A stretch of 34,410 nucleotides of DNA from Microcaldota archaeon (GTDB taxonomy: Archaea; Micrarchaeota; Micrarchaeia; Micrarchaeales; CABMGC01): assembly GCA_028866785.1 (NCBI GenBank), contig JAGWHN010000011.1, forward strand, positions 1 through 34,410, read 5' to 3'. Both the position numbers and the translations under genes were made by a program. How positions within the stretch are numbered: the stretch's first letter is position 1; every line of letters begins with the position of its first letter. Below the pieces are notes generated by a model. That model did not search any database and was not told the origin of the DNA. It worked only from the letters and a program-made list of their open reading frames with translations. This document shows, one piece after another, positions 23,202 through 30,368 of the stretch.

Positions 23202-23846
23202 TCAATCGATGATTCCCAGCTCGTCCTTTAGCTTCCCAAGTATTCCACTCCTTGGCTTTCCGGCGGGAAGGACAACCTGCTCATCTGCCTCTTTCTCAAT
23301 GACCTTTTTCTTTGGCTTGAATATCTGCGGCAGCCTTATGTTGATCGAGATAGGCGCCGATGGCTCCCTGTATTGCTGCTGCACCTGCGGCCTTTCGATT
23401 TGCCTCTCTTTCTTCTCCGGCGCCATCCTTTCCTGAGGCCTTTCAACCACAACTTTTTTCTTCTGCTTGTTTAATTGGAGTACTTTTCCAAGTCCTCCTC
23501 CGCTCGAGACAACAGCCTGCGCTATTTCCTCCTTGTTTCCTCTTCCCTGCTGCACAATTATGACATTCGCCCCGCTCTCCCTTGCTTCCTGCACGTCCTC
23601 CCCGTCCTTGCAGATTGCGGCCCTGACTCCGTCTATCTTGTTTAGCTCTATGTTTGCGCTCATGTGGTCGCTTGTGACCAAGATTAGGACGTCAGCATTT
23701 CCATTTGCGACATGCTTTTCAACCTCCACTGCAGCTGCATCATCGTTCCTTACCTCCTTTGAGATGACGCTCACGTTTGAGTTGTCAAGGACATCAAGGA
23801 TCTCCTCGCCTCCCGATGGGACGCTGCTAATAAGATATACCTTCAT
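23202..23846 (-). CDS. RpiB-like fold protein lacking catalytic residues, with charged tail
   Basis: 214 residues. Residues ~40-105 read like the second half of ribose-5-phosphate isomerase B/LacAB: ADVLILVTSDHMSANIELNK followed by IDGVRAAICKDGEDVQEARESGANVIIV corresponds to the RpiB blocks with ANKxxGIRAAxCxD and AR-x-H-NDAN-V. The catalytic Cys-Gly-Thr-Gly loop is replaced by VTSDHMS, and the HNDAN histidine is lost, so isomerase activity is unlikely. Residues ~130-195 are a disordered Lys/Glu/Gln/Pro-rich linker. A conserved-looking end (SGILGKLKDELGIID) may dock a partner. GGGAG-like GGGAG lies 6 bases before the ATG. First gene of an operon with an HTH regulator and glutamate dehydrogenase. 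A sensor or scaffold role is a guess. Confidence 0.7.
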   Translation of the reverse strand: MKVYLISSVPSGGEEILDVLDNSNVSVISKEVRNDDAAAVEVEKHVANGNADVLILVTSDHMSANIELNKIDGVRAAICKDGEDVQEARESGANVIIVQQGRGNKEEIAQAVVSSGGGLGKVLQLNKQKKKVVVERPQERMAPEKKERQIERPQVQQQYREPSAPISINIRLPQIFKPKKKVIEKEADEQVVLPAGKPRSGILGKLKDELGIID

Positions 23847-23903
23847 AGAACACTCCCATTTGGAATAGGGTTGAAATGTATAAATAGATAGCGATTACCC
23901 TTG

Positions 23904-25253
23904 CTAATTACCCGTACCTGACCAAGTCCACTCCCCCTGTATGAGATAACTTGTGGTTGTCGACCAAGAGGGGATTCCGGTTGCAGTGAGTTTTGCATAG
24001 TCCACTTCCGAACCCCTTCCAGTTATGCAATACACATAGCCTCCGCTCGTTGCGCATGAGTGAGCATTTTCCTGCAACGGTGCAACGGTGGTTGACGTCC
24101 ACGCACCTATTCCAGATTGTGAAAGCGGGGCGTAATAAACAAGGTTTGTGAATGGGGCTCCATTAGTTCCCCCTATGCAGAATATCATCCCTGTATAAGT
24201 AACACACTGCGGGGATCCGTCCTGTATCGGATATGATGTTGTTGCGGTCCAGGCGCCCACGCCTCCTGAAGGAAGCAGAGGCGCATAATAAGACAAAGTT
24301 CCAGGACTGCCATTAATCGTGCCTGCGACACAATACATGTATCCTTGATAAACAACGCACGGTGTGAATCCGGGCTGCACCGGATAGGTGTTTGTGGTCG
24401 TCCAAGTAGGTATTCCGTTGCTGGTCAGCTGCCCGTAATCGATTTCTGAGCCCCTTGCGGTTAGGCATGTTATATATCCGCTGTATGCCACGCACGTGTT
24501 TCCGTTTTCCTGGTTTGGTGTGCTTGTAGTCGCCGCCCATGTGCCTATCCCCTTGTATATAGGCGCATAGTAAACATTATTTGTCCATGCACCTGAGCTT
24601 CCAAGGCCATCAACGCAGTAGATATATCCGCTGTTTGTTACGCAAGATGTTTCATAAATGCTGATGGGATATGTGGTTCCAGCTATCCATGTTCCCACCC
24701 CGCTGGCGGAAAGCGGGGCGTAATAAACAAGGTTTAGGGCTCCAGACCCTGGATTTGCTCCCACAACATACATATTCTGCCCAGTGACGGGGCCCGTGAG
24801 GGTTGCCGGGGCAGTCACCGATGCAAACTTGGAGATTATCCCGCTTTGGGCTCCTTGGGTGTATACTATCCACAGCGAACCGCTGAAAACTGTTCCAAGC
24901 GAGTGCGTAGACAAAGGACATTGAACGACAAAAGTATACTTCTGGTTTGATTGCAATGTTGTGCTAAATCCCGTTGTGGATGATGGTACAGTGCTATTAG
25001 TTGTGCACCCGATGCCCGTGACTGTTATGGGCGTTCCCACTATCCCCACCACTATCGAAAGGTTTCCTGATGTATTCATTATCGGCGTTGTGCAGAGAAA
25101 TCCGGACTGCGCAAGGCAGCCTGAGCTGCCAAGCCTTCCAAAATTAAAAACCCCAAGTTGGTACAAAACGCCCAAGACGACCGCAATCACAAGTATGGCC
25201 CATCCGTAGGTCATGAGATACTCCATTGCGCTCTGCAGCCTGCTCTTTCCCAT
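23904..25253 (-). CDS. Pilin-like surface protein: class III signal peptide plus disulfide-patterned beta-propeller
   Basis: 449 residues. The N-terminus MGKSRLQSAMEYLMTYGWAI is a class III (type IV pilin) leader: cleavage before Gln7 by a prepilin peptidase would leave QSAME with Glu at +5, then one hydrophobic helix to about residue 36. Residues 40-150 form a Cys/Thr/Ser-rich beta domain. From ~160 come kelch-like repeats of about 50 residues (YYAPL, GxGxW, Y-P-x-Q, then C-x8-C). The Cys pairs are at 204/213, 254/263, 299/308, 350/359 and 400/409, with a first half-blade at ~161-190 and a last half-blade at ~425-445 that could close a six-bladed ring. Likely an external pilus-borne adhesin or minor pilin. 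No other pilus gene is near. Confidence 0.82.
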   Translation of the reverse strand: MGKSRLQSAMEYLMTYGWAILVIAVVLGVLYQLGVFNFGRLGSSGCLAQSGFLCTTPIMNTSGNLSIVVGIVGTPITVTGIGCTTNSTVPSSTTGFSTTLQSNQKYTFVVQCPLSTHSLGTVFSGSLWIVYTQGAQSGIISKFASVTAPATLTGPVTGQNMYVVGANPGSGALNLVYYAPLSASGVGTWIAGTTYPISIYETSCVTNSGYIYCVDGLGSSGAWTNNVYYAPIYKGIGTWAATTSTPNQENGNTCVAYSGYITCLTARGSEIDYGQLTSNGIPTWTTTNTYPVQPGFTPCVVYQGYMYCVAGTINGSPGTLSYYAPLLPSGGVGAWTATTSYPIQDGSPQCVTYTGMIFCIGGTNGAPFTNLVYYAPLSQSGIGAWTSTTVAPLQENAHSCATSGGYVYCITGRGSEVDYAKLTATGIPSWSTTTSYLIQGEWTWSGTGN

Positions 25254-25279
25254 CGAAACATCCTTAGTTGGGTGCGAAT

Positions 25280-26074
25280 CTATTTAATTGTGAACTCTCC
25301 CGCCGGAAGCTGCTGCATTATGTAGTCAAGGTCCTCGTACCCGAGCCTCTTGCTGATCAGCTTTGCCGCATCGGACTTCTTTGCCTTCCCGATGCTTATC
25401 CTTACTCCCTTTTGCCCCTCCATTTTCTCAAAAGTCTTTCCCGGGACAACCGAGAGGTAAGTCATCTCCTCTTCATCAACCATCTTCTTTGAGACAAACG
25501 CTACAAGCTCGAGCCTCACGCTCCTAAACCACTCCCTCTCCCCGCTCAGCGCAAAGCTTCCTGTTCCAAGCGAGCCCTGGTTCCTTGACTTGGTGACCTG
25601 CTTTCGCTCCATTGCGTAAACGTCAACCGTATTGAGCCCCTCCTTCCAGGCGCTTGAGTAGCATCCCGCAAACTGCGCAACCTCGTCCCTGACTTCCCTT
25701 GGCGCATCAATTCCCCCCTTGAGCACCGTCACGGATGCGCCGAATATGTCTGCGTGGAAAAAGAGGTCCTTCTCCTCAAAGTGCTTGGAGTTTATCAGCT
25801 CGTTTTGGACTGCGTCCCTACCGCCGATGACCATCATGCCGTTGCTTGCAAAGAACCAGTGGAACTTCTCATACCACTCCCTCTTTCCAACAACCTTCAC
25901 CTTCTTGGTGTCCTTAGCCTTCTCGAACTTTTGCCTTGCCTTCTCAAGCTTTGCCTCAAGATCGCCGATGCTTATCTGCGCGCCCTCTTTCTTGTGCTTT
26001 GCCTTCTTTGATTTGTAGAAGTACTCGTTTGCGTTGTCCTGAGCGCTTTGAGTAAGGTCTATTTCGACGTCCAT
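25280..26074 (-). CDS. Stand-alone NFACT-R (RqcH C-terminal) domain protein
   Basis: 264 residues. A short coiled-coil region at ~20-60 (helix with many Lys/Glu) is followed by the NFACT-R domain: KREWYEKFHWFFASNGMMVI, GGRDAVQNELI, FHADIFGASVTVLKGG and GSFALSGEREWFRSVRLEL are diagnostic. In full-length RqcH/Rqc2/NEMF (about 650 residues) this domain binds peptidyl-tRNA-bearing large subunits in ribosome quality control. The NFACT-N and helix-hairpin-helix parts are missing here: the ATG at 26074 lies about 26 bases after a TATA box (GGATATAAATAG), so this start is real and not a truncated reading. The N-terminal half may be encoded elsewhere or absent. Probably cytoplasmic and ribosome-associated. 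Confidence 0.85.
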   Translation of the reverse strand: MDVEIDLTQSAQDNANEYFYKSKKAKHKKEGAQISIGDLEAKLEKARQKFEKAKDTKKVKVVGKREWYEKFHWFFASNGMMVIGGRDAVQNELINSKHFEEKDLFFHADIFGASVTVLKGGIDAPREVRDEVAQFAGCYSSAWKEGLNTVDVYAMERKQVTKSRNQGSLGTGSFALSGEREWFRSVRLELVAFVSKKMVDEEEMTYLSVVPGKTFEKMEGQKGVRISIGKAKKSDAAKLISKRLGYEDLDYIMQQLPAGEFTIK

Positions 26075-26102
26075 GATGATAGGAATAGCTCAATTTAGCT
26101 AT

Positions 26103-26291
26103 TTATATCCTGCCTGTTAGGATGAGGTTCACAATTGTGGAGACAACAAATCCGAGCGCCCCAACGATAACTGTTCCGATCAGCACGATCTTTAGCGTCT
26201 TTGTGAAGTGGGCGGTGGTAGGCTTGTAGCTCACGTTTGCTATGTGCTTTGCGTTTGCAAAGAAGCTCTTGAAATCAGGCATGAATCCCAT
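26103..26291 (-). CDS. secE: Preprotein translocase SecE / Sec61 gamma subunit
   Basis: 62-residue tail-anchored subunit of the SecYEG channel. The amphipathic N-terminal helix (FKSFFANAKHIANVSYKPT) is followed by the family-typical basic turn and one transmembrane helix (IVLIGTVIVGALGFVVSTIVNLIL). The ATG at 26291 is 6 bases after AGTG and 16 bases after the ftsZ1 stop. This ftsZ-secE order is conserved in many euryarchaea, where spt5/nusG and L11 usually follow; here the next gene downstream is NFACT-R with its own promoter in the opposite order, so the continuation of that operon is lost. Confidence 0.9.
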   Translation of the reverse strand: MGFMPDFKSFFANAKHIANVSYKPTTAHFTKTLKIVLIGTVIVGALGFVVSTIVNLILTGRI

Positions 26292-26307
26292 TGTAATCAC
26301 TAAAAAT

Positions 26308-27417
26308 CTACTTTCTTCCTGCCGGCTTTGGCTTGTCGTCCATCTCGAAGATCTCGTCAAGGTCTATGTCCTCCGTGTTGTCCTTGATCTTGGTCTTTAT
26401 TCCGGTCTCGGTGTAGTCCGGGAAGTCCACCCCTCCCATGACGACCATCACCTTGAGCGAGCTCTTTTGCATCGTGTTGTCTATCCTTGCTCCCCACTTC
26501 AGCAGTCCCTCATCGCTGATCCTTCCCGCAACCTCCTGGAAGATTCCCTCTGCCTCCCTGAGCGTCAGGTCCTCTCCTCCGATGATGTTTACAAGCGCCT
26601 TCTTTGTGGTGCTAAGGTCGACGTCGAGCAAAGGCGACTTGAGCGTGTTCTCGATTGCGATCTGCGCCCTGTTTGCGCTCTGGCTCGCCGTTGCCTCCCC
26701 GATTCCAATGACCGCATATCCGGAATCCTTCAGCACGCTCCTTAGGTCCGCGAAATCAAGGTTTACCATTCCTGGCTTTGTGACCATCTCAAGTATCCCC
26801 TTTGTCGCGTTGCACAGCACCTCGTCGCTCACCCTAAATGCCATGTTGAGCGGAAGGTCTGGCGCGACAGCAAGAAGCTTGTCGTTTGGAATTATGATCG
26901 TGCAGTCTGTGACCCGCTTTAGCTTTGAGAGCCCCTCAAGCGCATTTCTCATCCTCATCCTTCCCTCGCTTGAGAATGGGAGCGTTACGATTGCTACCGT
27001 GAGCGCGCCGTTCTCCTTTGCCTCATGCGCGATAACTGGGGCGGAGCCGGTTCCCGTTCCCCCTCCAAGTCCGCATGTGATGAATACGAGCTGCGCATCT
27101 CCTATGATGTGGCGAATGTCCTCTTTGCTTTCAAGCGCAGCCTCTTCGCCGATCTTTGGCTCTGATCCTGCGCCAAGCCCCCTTGCGGACTTCTTTCCGA
27201 TAAGTATCTTTCTTGTTGAATGGGTCTTTGCAAGGTGCGCCGCGTCCGTGTTTGCAGCAACAAGCACCGCCCCCTCTATGTTCATCTCGGCCATTCGCGT
27301 GATTGTGTTGGATCCCGATCCTCCGGCTCCGACCACGTAAATCTTTGGCTTTGCATTTTCAATAAATCGCAAAAGTTCTTCGTCGTCCTGTGAAATCATC
27401 GGTTTGCTCTCTGCCAT
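26308..27417 (-). CDS. ftsZ1: Cell division GTPase FtsZ (FtsZ1-type paralogue)
   Basis: Second tubulin-like division GTPase in the window, 369 residues. Motifs: VVGAGGSGSNTI, NTDAAHL, GGGTGTGSAPVI, FSSEGRMRMRNALEGL, and the T7 loop VNLDFADLRSVL. The C-terminal domain carries KALVNIIGGEDLTLREAEGI and WGARIDNT. A 40-residue acidic then basic tail (DIDLDEIFEMDD then KPKPAGRK) differs from the FtsZ2 tail. Directly followed by secE, the context typical of archaeal FtsZ1. Only modest identity with the copy at 18684-19721, so they are old paralogues with separate roles; in Haloferax, FtsZ1 acts as an assembly scaffold and FtsZ2 in constriction. Confidence 0.94.
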   Translation of the reverse strand: MAESKPMISQDDEELLRFIENAKPKIYVVGAGGSGSNTITRMAEMNIEGAVLVAANTDAAHLAKTHSTRKILIGKKSARGLGAGSEPKIGEEAALESKEDIRHIIGDAQLVFITCGLGGGTGTGSAPVIAHEAKENGALTVAIVTLPFSSEGRMRMRNALEGLSKLKRVTDCTIIIPNDKLLAVAPDLPLNMAFRVSDEVLCNATKGILEMVTKPGMVNLDFADLRSVLKDSGYAVIGIGEATASQSANRAQIAIENTLKSPLLDVDLSTTKKALVNIIGGEDLTLREAEGIFQEVAGRISDEGLLKWGARIDNTMQKSSLKVMVVMGGVDFPDYTETGIKTKIKDNTEDIDLDEIFEMDDKPKPAGRK

Positions 27418-27468
27418 TGTTACTACCTTTAGGTCAAGTATCGCCTGCTATATGTATAGATAAAAAAG

Positions 27469-27477
27469 CATATAAAG
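27469..27477 (+). promoter_or_regulatory. TATA box for deoxyhypusine synthase
   Basis: CATATAAAG centred 31 bases before the ATG at 27504. A second AT-rich box (TTTTTTATA, ~27487-27495) would suit a start at the in-frame ATG 27516 instead, so two start sites are possible. Confidence 0.55.
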
Positions 27478-27503
27478 ATATTGAGTATTTTTTATAACTT
27501 CCG

Positions 27504-28484
27504 ATGCCAAATAGCATGTATTACGGTGTCAACTTGTACAACAAAAAAGATTTGCTAAAGGACAAAGTCAAGGACCTAAAGATCAAGAAGGGGATGAAGG
27601 TCAGCGAGCTGATTTCAAGCATGAAGAGCATCGGCGGATTCTCGGGCCAGAACATGGTGGATGGGATCGACATACTCGGAAGGATGCTAAAGGACAAGAA
27701 CTCATTCAACTTCTTCTCATTCCCCGCAAACATTGTCTCAACAGGGCTTCGCGGCGCGATCGCAAACTCTGTCAAGTACTTTGACGCGCTCATGACCACC
27801 TGCGGAACGCTCGACCACGACATTGCAAAGGCGTACGGCGGGGTTTACAACCTCGGGAACTTTGAGGCGGATGACAAGGAGCTGCTAAAGCTTGACATCT
27901 ACAGGCTGGGGAACATCTTCATCGCAAAGGACGAGTACGGTCTTGCGCTCGAGAAGTACTTCATGGAGATAATGAATGATATCTACAGGTCAAAGGATTA
28001 CAAGAAGGAGTACAGCCCAAGCGAGCTTCTCTGGGAGTTCGGCAAGAGGATGAAGGACCCAAACTCGATAGTTAGGCAGGCCTACCTCCACAATGTTAAG
28101 ATCTTCGTTCCCGGGATAGTTGACGGCGCATTTGGAACGCAGCTGCTCCTCTTTTCGCAGGACCACAGCGACTTCAAGCTCAATATCCTAAGGGACGAGA
28201 TGGAGCTCTCAAACATCTCATTTGACAACAAGACGACCGGGGCGCTGATGCTTGGCGGGGGAATAAGCAAGCACCATGTGATTTGGTGGAACCAGTTCAA
28301 GGGCGGGCTTGACTATGCGGTTTACGTAACGACCGCAAGCCAGTATGACGGCTCGCTATCCGGCGCAAGGCTCACCGAGGCGGTATCTTGGGGAAAGGTC
28401 AAGCCAAAGGCAAGGTACACGACCGTTGACGGGGACGTGACAATAATCCTCCCGATAATGTTTGCAGCGCTTGACATCTGCTAA
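27504..28484 (+). CDS. dhs: Deoxyhypusine synthase
   Basis: NAD-dependent enzyme that transfers the aminobutyl group of spermidine to a lysine of aIF5A, the first step of hypusine formation. The 326-residue protein has the conserved NAD/spermidine-site blocks: FFSFPANIVSTGLRGAI, TTCGTLDHDIAKAYGG, VDGAFGTQLL, and the C-terminal LGGGISKHHVIWWNQFKGGL then YAVYVTTASQYDGSLSGA, followed by RLTEAVSWGKVK, whose lysine is the covalent intermediate site. All catalytic residues expected for an active enzyme are present. aIF5A itself is not in the window. Implies that polyamines are available to the cell. Confidence 0.95.
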   Translation: MPNSMYYGVNLYNKKDLLKDKVKDLKIKKGMKVSELISSMKSIGGFSGQNMVDGIDILGRMLKDKNSFNFFSFPANIVSTGLRGAIANSVKYFDALMTTCGTLDHDIAKAYGGVYNLGNFEADDKELLKLDIYRLGNIFIAKDEYGLALEKYFMEIMNDIYRSKDYKKEYSPSELLWEFGKRMKDPNSIVRQAYLHNVKIFVPGIVDGAFGTQLLLFSQDHSDFKLNILRDEMELSNISFDNKTTGALMLGGGISKHHVIWWNQFKGGLDYAVYVTTASQYDGSLSGARLTEAVSWGKVKPKARYTTVDGDVTIILPIMFAALDIC

Positions 28485-28486
28485 AA

Positions 28487-28894
28487 TCAGCCCTTCTTTC
28501 TCCCAAGCAGCATGCTTGCGAGCAGCGCTATCACGATCAGGTGTATCGCAGTGCAGTAAAGGCAGATCTTTCCAAGCGTGTACTCTGCGTACCAGAAGTA
28601 GAAGAGGAAGATGAATCCGATCACGTTCCAATATAGCGCATCCTCATCCTTGTTTACCCATATCAGGCCGATGTAGACCAAAAAGAAGACTATGCCAAGG
28701 GCAGAGCTTGGAATTATTCCAAGTATTGTCGCAAAGCTGCTTGCGAGCACCGCCCCGCAATCGACTATCCCGACAGTTGGGCAGTATACCGGCAGCGCGG
28801 AGAAGTAATGGTTTATCGTGAGGTATATCGAGATTAGAAGGCCCAGCAGCGCCAGTGCGAGCTGCAGCTTTTCCTTGTGTGTAAACGTCCTCAT
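28487..28894 (-). CDS. VKOR family quinone-linked thiol oxidase
   Basis: Membrane protein of the vitamin K epoxide reductase family, which reoxidises DsbA-like partners using a quinone. The 135 residues have four or five transmembrane helices. Both redox pairs are present: Cys38/Cys46 in the loop (CPTVGIVDC) followed by the conserved Ser in ASSFATILGI, and the membrane CxxC at Cys111-LeuTyr-Cys114. No fused thioredoxin domain; its partner is probably the DUF929 protein encoded directly upstream on the same strand. The ATG at 28894, 7 bases past the partner stop, is chosen; an in-frame ATG at 28918 would overlap the partner gene. Confidence 0.92.
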   Translation of the reverse strand: MRTFTHKEKLQLALALLGLLISIYLTINHYFSALPVYCPTVGIVDCGAVLASSFATILGIIPSSALGIVFFLVYIGLIWVNKDEDALYWNVIGFIFLFYFWYAEYTLGKICLYCTAIHLIVIALLASMLLGRKKG

Positions 28895-28901
28895 TTTAGC
28901 A

Positions 28902-29687
28902 CTACGTGAATGTCTCAATCTTCTTTATGTAACTCTGCGAGCAGACGCTTGAAGGCGTGTTGTTCGTCGCCTTGCATATCTGCGCAGTCAGCAGGTTTGC
29001 GGAGCCAAGTATTGACTGGGAGACTGTCGAGTTTGTGTTGTTGAACTGCGCGATTATCTGCGTCCAGTTCATTCCCTGCAGCGCAGTAGGCGCGTATGTT
29101 GACCCGCTCACTATGCTCATGTTTGCAAAGTCAATGAAAGGTATCCCGCCTCCGCTGTCAAACGCATTCTCTATGTTGCTCTGGCTACCGCTTAGGGTCT
29201 GCAGCGGCGGATATGTGCCATTGACCAGCTTGTTTGTGAGCGTCTCCACCGGGGTGAACGCGATGTAGCTGCTCTGGTAGCTTGAGTTGTAGAACGTGAA
29301 GGTTGGGGTGCTTGGCGCGTAATCCGTCGAACTCGATGTCATGAAGTGCAGGTTGCTAAAAGTTCCGAACCTGGAAAGTGCTATTATCATCGGCCATCTC
29401 TCCGCCGCGCAGTATGGGCAGTACTCTGCTCCTATGTATAGTATCTGCGGCTTGCCGTTTGATGTGAGCGCAGGCGCGGTAATCTTCTTTGGGAAGTTGC
29501 CCGCTGCGCCTATTCCCACGCCTGAGAGAAGCTGGTTTGATACGTTAAGGCTCGCAACAATGCTTTGCGGAACAAGCACATTGTCAAACTTCGATAGGCC
29601 CGAGGTGGAGCTCATCAGGCTGCTTGCGATCAGCGCAACAACCACTATCACCGCAAGCGCTATTAGTATCAAAAACTTTCTCTGCAT
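28902..29687 (-). CDS. DUF929 thioredoxin-like membrane-anchored protein (DsbA-like)
   Basis: 261 residues. The N-terminal signal anchor ([20 protein letters not shown], about 6-25) puts the rest outside the membrane. The thioredoxin-like core carries [19 protein letters not shown] with the redox CPYC at 90-93, and a later cis-Pro candidate in GGGIPFIDF. This layout is that of DUF929, found in acidophilic archaea such as Sulfolobales and Thermoplasmatales. Two further Cys near 240 and 251 may form a structural bond. Several N-x-S/T sites suggest an extracellular glycosylated domain. Directly followed by the VKOR gene; the pair would form disulfides in secreted proteins and pass electrons to quinone. 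Confidence 0.88.
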   Translation of the reverse strand: MQRKFLILIALAVIVVVALIASSLMSSTSGLSKFDNVLVPQSIVASLNVSNQLLSGVGIGAAGNFPKKITAPALTSNGKPQILYIGAEYCPYCAAERWPMIIALSRFGTFSNLHFMTSSSTDYAPSTPTFTFYNSSYQSSYIAFTPVETLTNKLVNGTYPPLQTLSGSQSNIENAFDSGGGIPFIDFANMSIVSGSTYAPTALQGMNWTQIIAQFNNTNSTVSQSILGSANLLTAQICKATNNTPSSVCSQSYIKKIETFT

Positions 29688-29717
29688 GCAATCAGAAATT
29701 GTGCTCAGTTAATCCTT

Positions 29718-29957
29718 TTATACTTTCTTGGGAGACTGCCTCTCCCCCCTGAAAATCAGATTCTGTCCGGAGAAAATCCCGCCAACAATTGTCCCGAACA
29801 TGCCCGCAGCCTCAACCGCAAGGTTCTTCTCCACGACTCCGGTGACGAGCGCCGGTATTGAGATAACCGCAATGACCGCCCCTGCCCTGAGCAGCCCCGT
29901 GAACTGATGCACACGCGCCCTCTCCTCGCCCCCCTTCTCCTTCATGACGGATGTCAT
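29718..29957 (-). CDS. Small two-helix membrane protein, unknown
   Basis: 79 residues with a charged cytoplasmic N-terminus (MTSVMKEKGGEERARVH), two hydrophobic helices (about 20-40 and 47-68, the second glycine-rich: AAGMFGTIVGGIFSG), and a basic tail. The ATG at 29957 is exactly 26 bases from the centre of the TATA box AATATAAA (29980-29987), so it is preferred to an in-frame TTG 24 bases upstream. It lies 30 bases upstream of the DUF929 gene on the same strand and may be co-transcribed with the redox pair. No family recognised. Confidence 0.65.
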   Translation of the reverse strand: MTSVMKEKGGEERARVHQFTGLLRAGAVIAVISIPALVTGVVEKNLAVEAAGMFGTIVGGIFSGQNLIFRGERQSPKKV

Positions 29958-29979
29958 GCAAGTAGCTTCCCCTTCAATC

Positions 29980-29987
29980 AATATAAA
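29980..29987 (-). promoter_or_regulatory. TATA box upstream of the small membrane protein and DUF929/VKOR genes
   Basis: On the minus strand TTTATATT is centred 26 bases before the ATG at 29957, the textbook archaeal distance for a leaderless transcript; it may drive all three downstream genes. Confidence 0.6.
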
Positions 29988-30033
29988 CCGATTCGTGCCT
30001 TCGTCTAATGTGGAATTAAATAAAAACTGTAAG

Positions 30034-30046
30034 GAAAAGAAAAAAA
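30034..30046 (-). terminator. T-rich terminator after rpsJ
   Basis: Read on the minus strand, a run of T bases broken by one C begins 8 bases after the S10 stop codon, the usual form of an archaeal transcription terminator. It ends the EF-1alpha/S10 operon. Confidence 0.6.
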
Positions 30047-30053
30047 GGCGAGA

Positions 30054-30359
30054 TTAGTTCAGGCTCATCTCGATCTGCACCGAGTCTGGGACAGGGATTC
30101 TCATCACCTGCCTTAGAGCCTGCTCCGATCCGTCAATCTCAACCATCCACTTGTGGATCCGCATCTCCCAGTGGTCAAATGTGTGCGAGCCGTCAGCTGC
30201 TGGCGTTTTCCTGGTCGCGATCCTCATCTTGCGGGTAGGCATTGGAATTGGGCCCTTGTTCTTGACCCCTGCGCTCTTTGCGATCTCGATTATTAGTCTC
30301 GCGATTGCTCCGACGTCCTTTGCGTTCCTGCTGATTATCTTGATTCTTGCGACTGGTAT
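30054..30359 (-). CDS. rpsJ: 30S ribosomal protein S10 (uS10), apparent ATA start
   Basis: Small-subunit head protein, 101 residues. Archaeal uS10 hallmarks: GPIPMPTRKMRIATRKTP, HTFDHWEMRIHKWMVEIDG and ALRQVMRIPVPDSVQIEM. The N-terminus VARIKIISRNAKDVGAIARLIIEIAKSAGV aligns with the first strand and helix of the family. The codon just before the family's start position is an in-frame TGA (30360-30362), and there is no ATG, GTG or TTG before residue 40. The only sensible initiator is ATA at 30357-30359, placed 5 bases after GGTG (30365-30368), the same spacing as at other genes here. It lies 9 bases after the EF-1alpha stop, the conserved archaeal tuf-rpsJ arrangement. Confidence 0.92.
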   Translation of the reverse strand: MPVARIKIISRNAKDVGAIARLIIEIAKSAGVKNKGPIPMPTRKMRIATRKTPAADGSHTFDHWEMRIHKWMVEIDGSEQALRQVMRIPVPDSVQIEMSLN

Positions 30360-30368
30360 TCAAACACC

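Noticed and set aside
26438..27340. 300-codon plus-strand frame opposite ftsZ1
   Set aside because: Low-complexity Ser/Pro/Ala shadow of a strongly conserved ftsZ; no independent start signal.
27504..28484. Deoxyhypusine synthase as a possible agmatinase/homospermidine synthase relative
   Set aside because: The catalytic EAVSWGK lysine and KHH block are intact, so ordinary deoxyhypusine synthase is the best reading.
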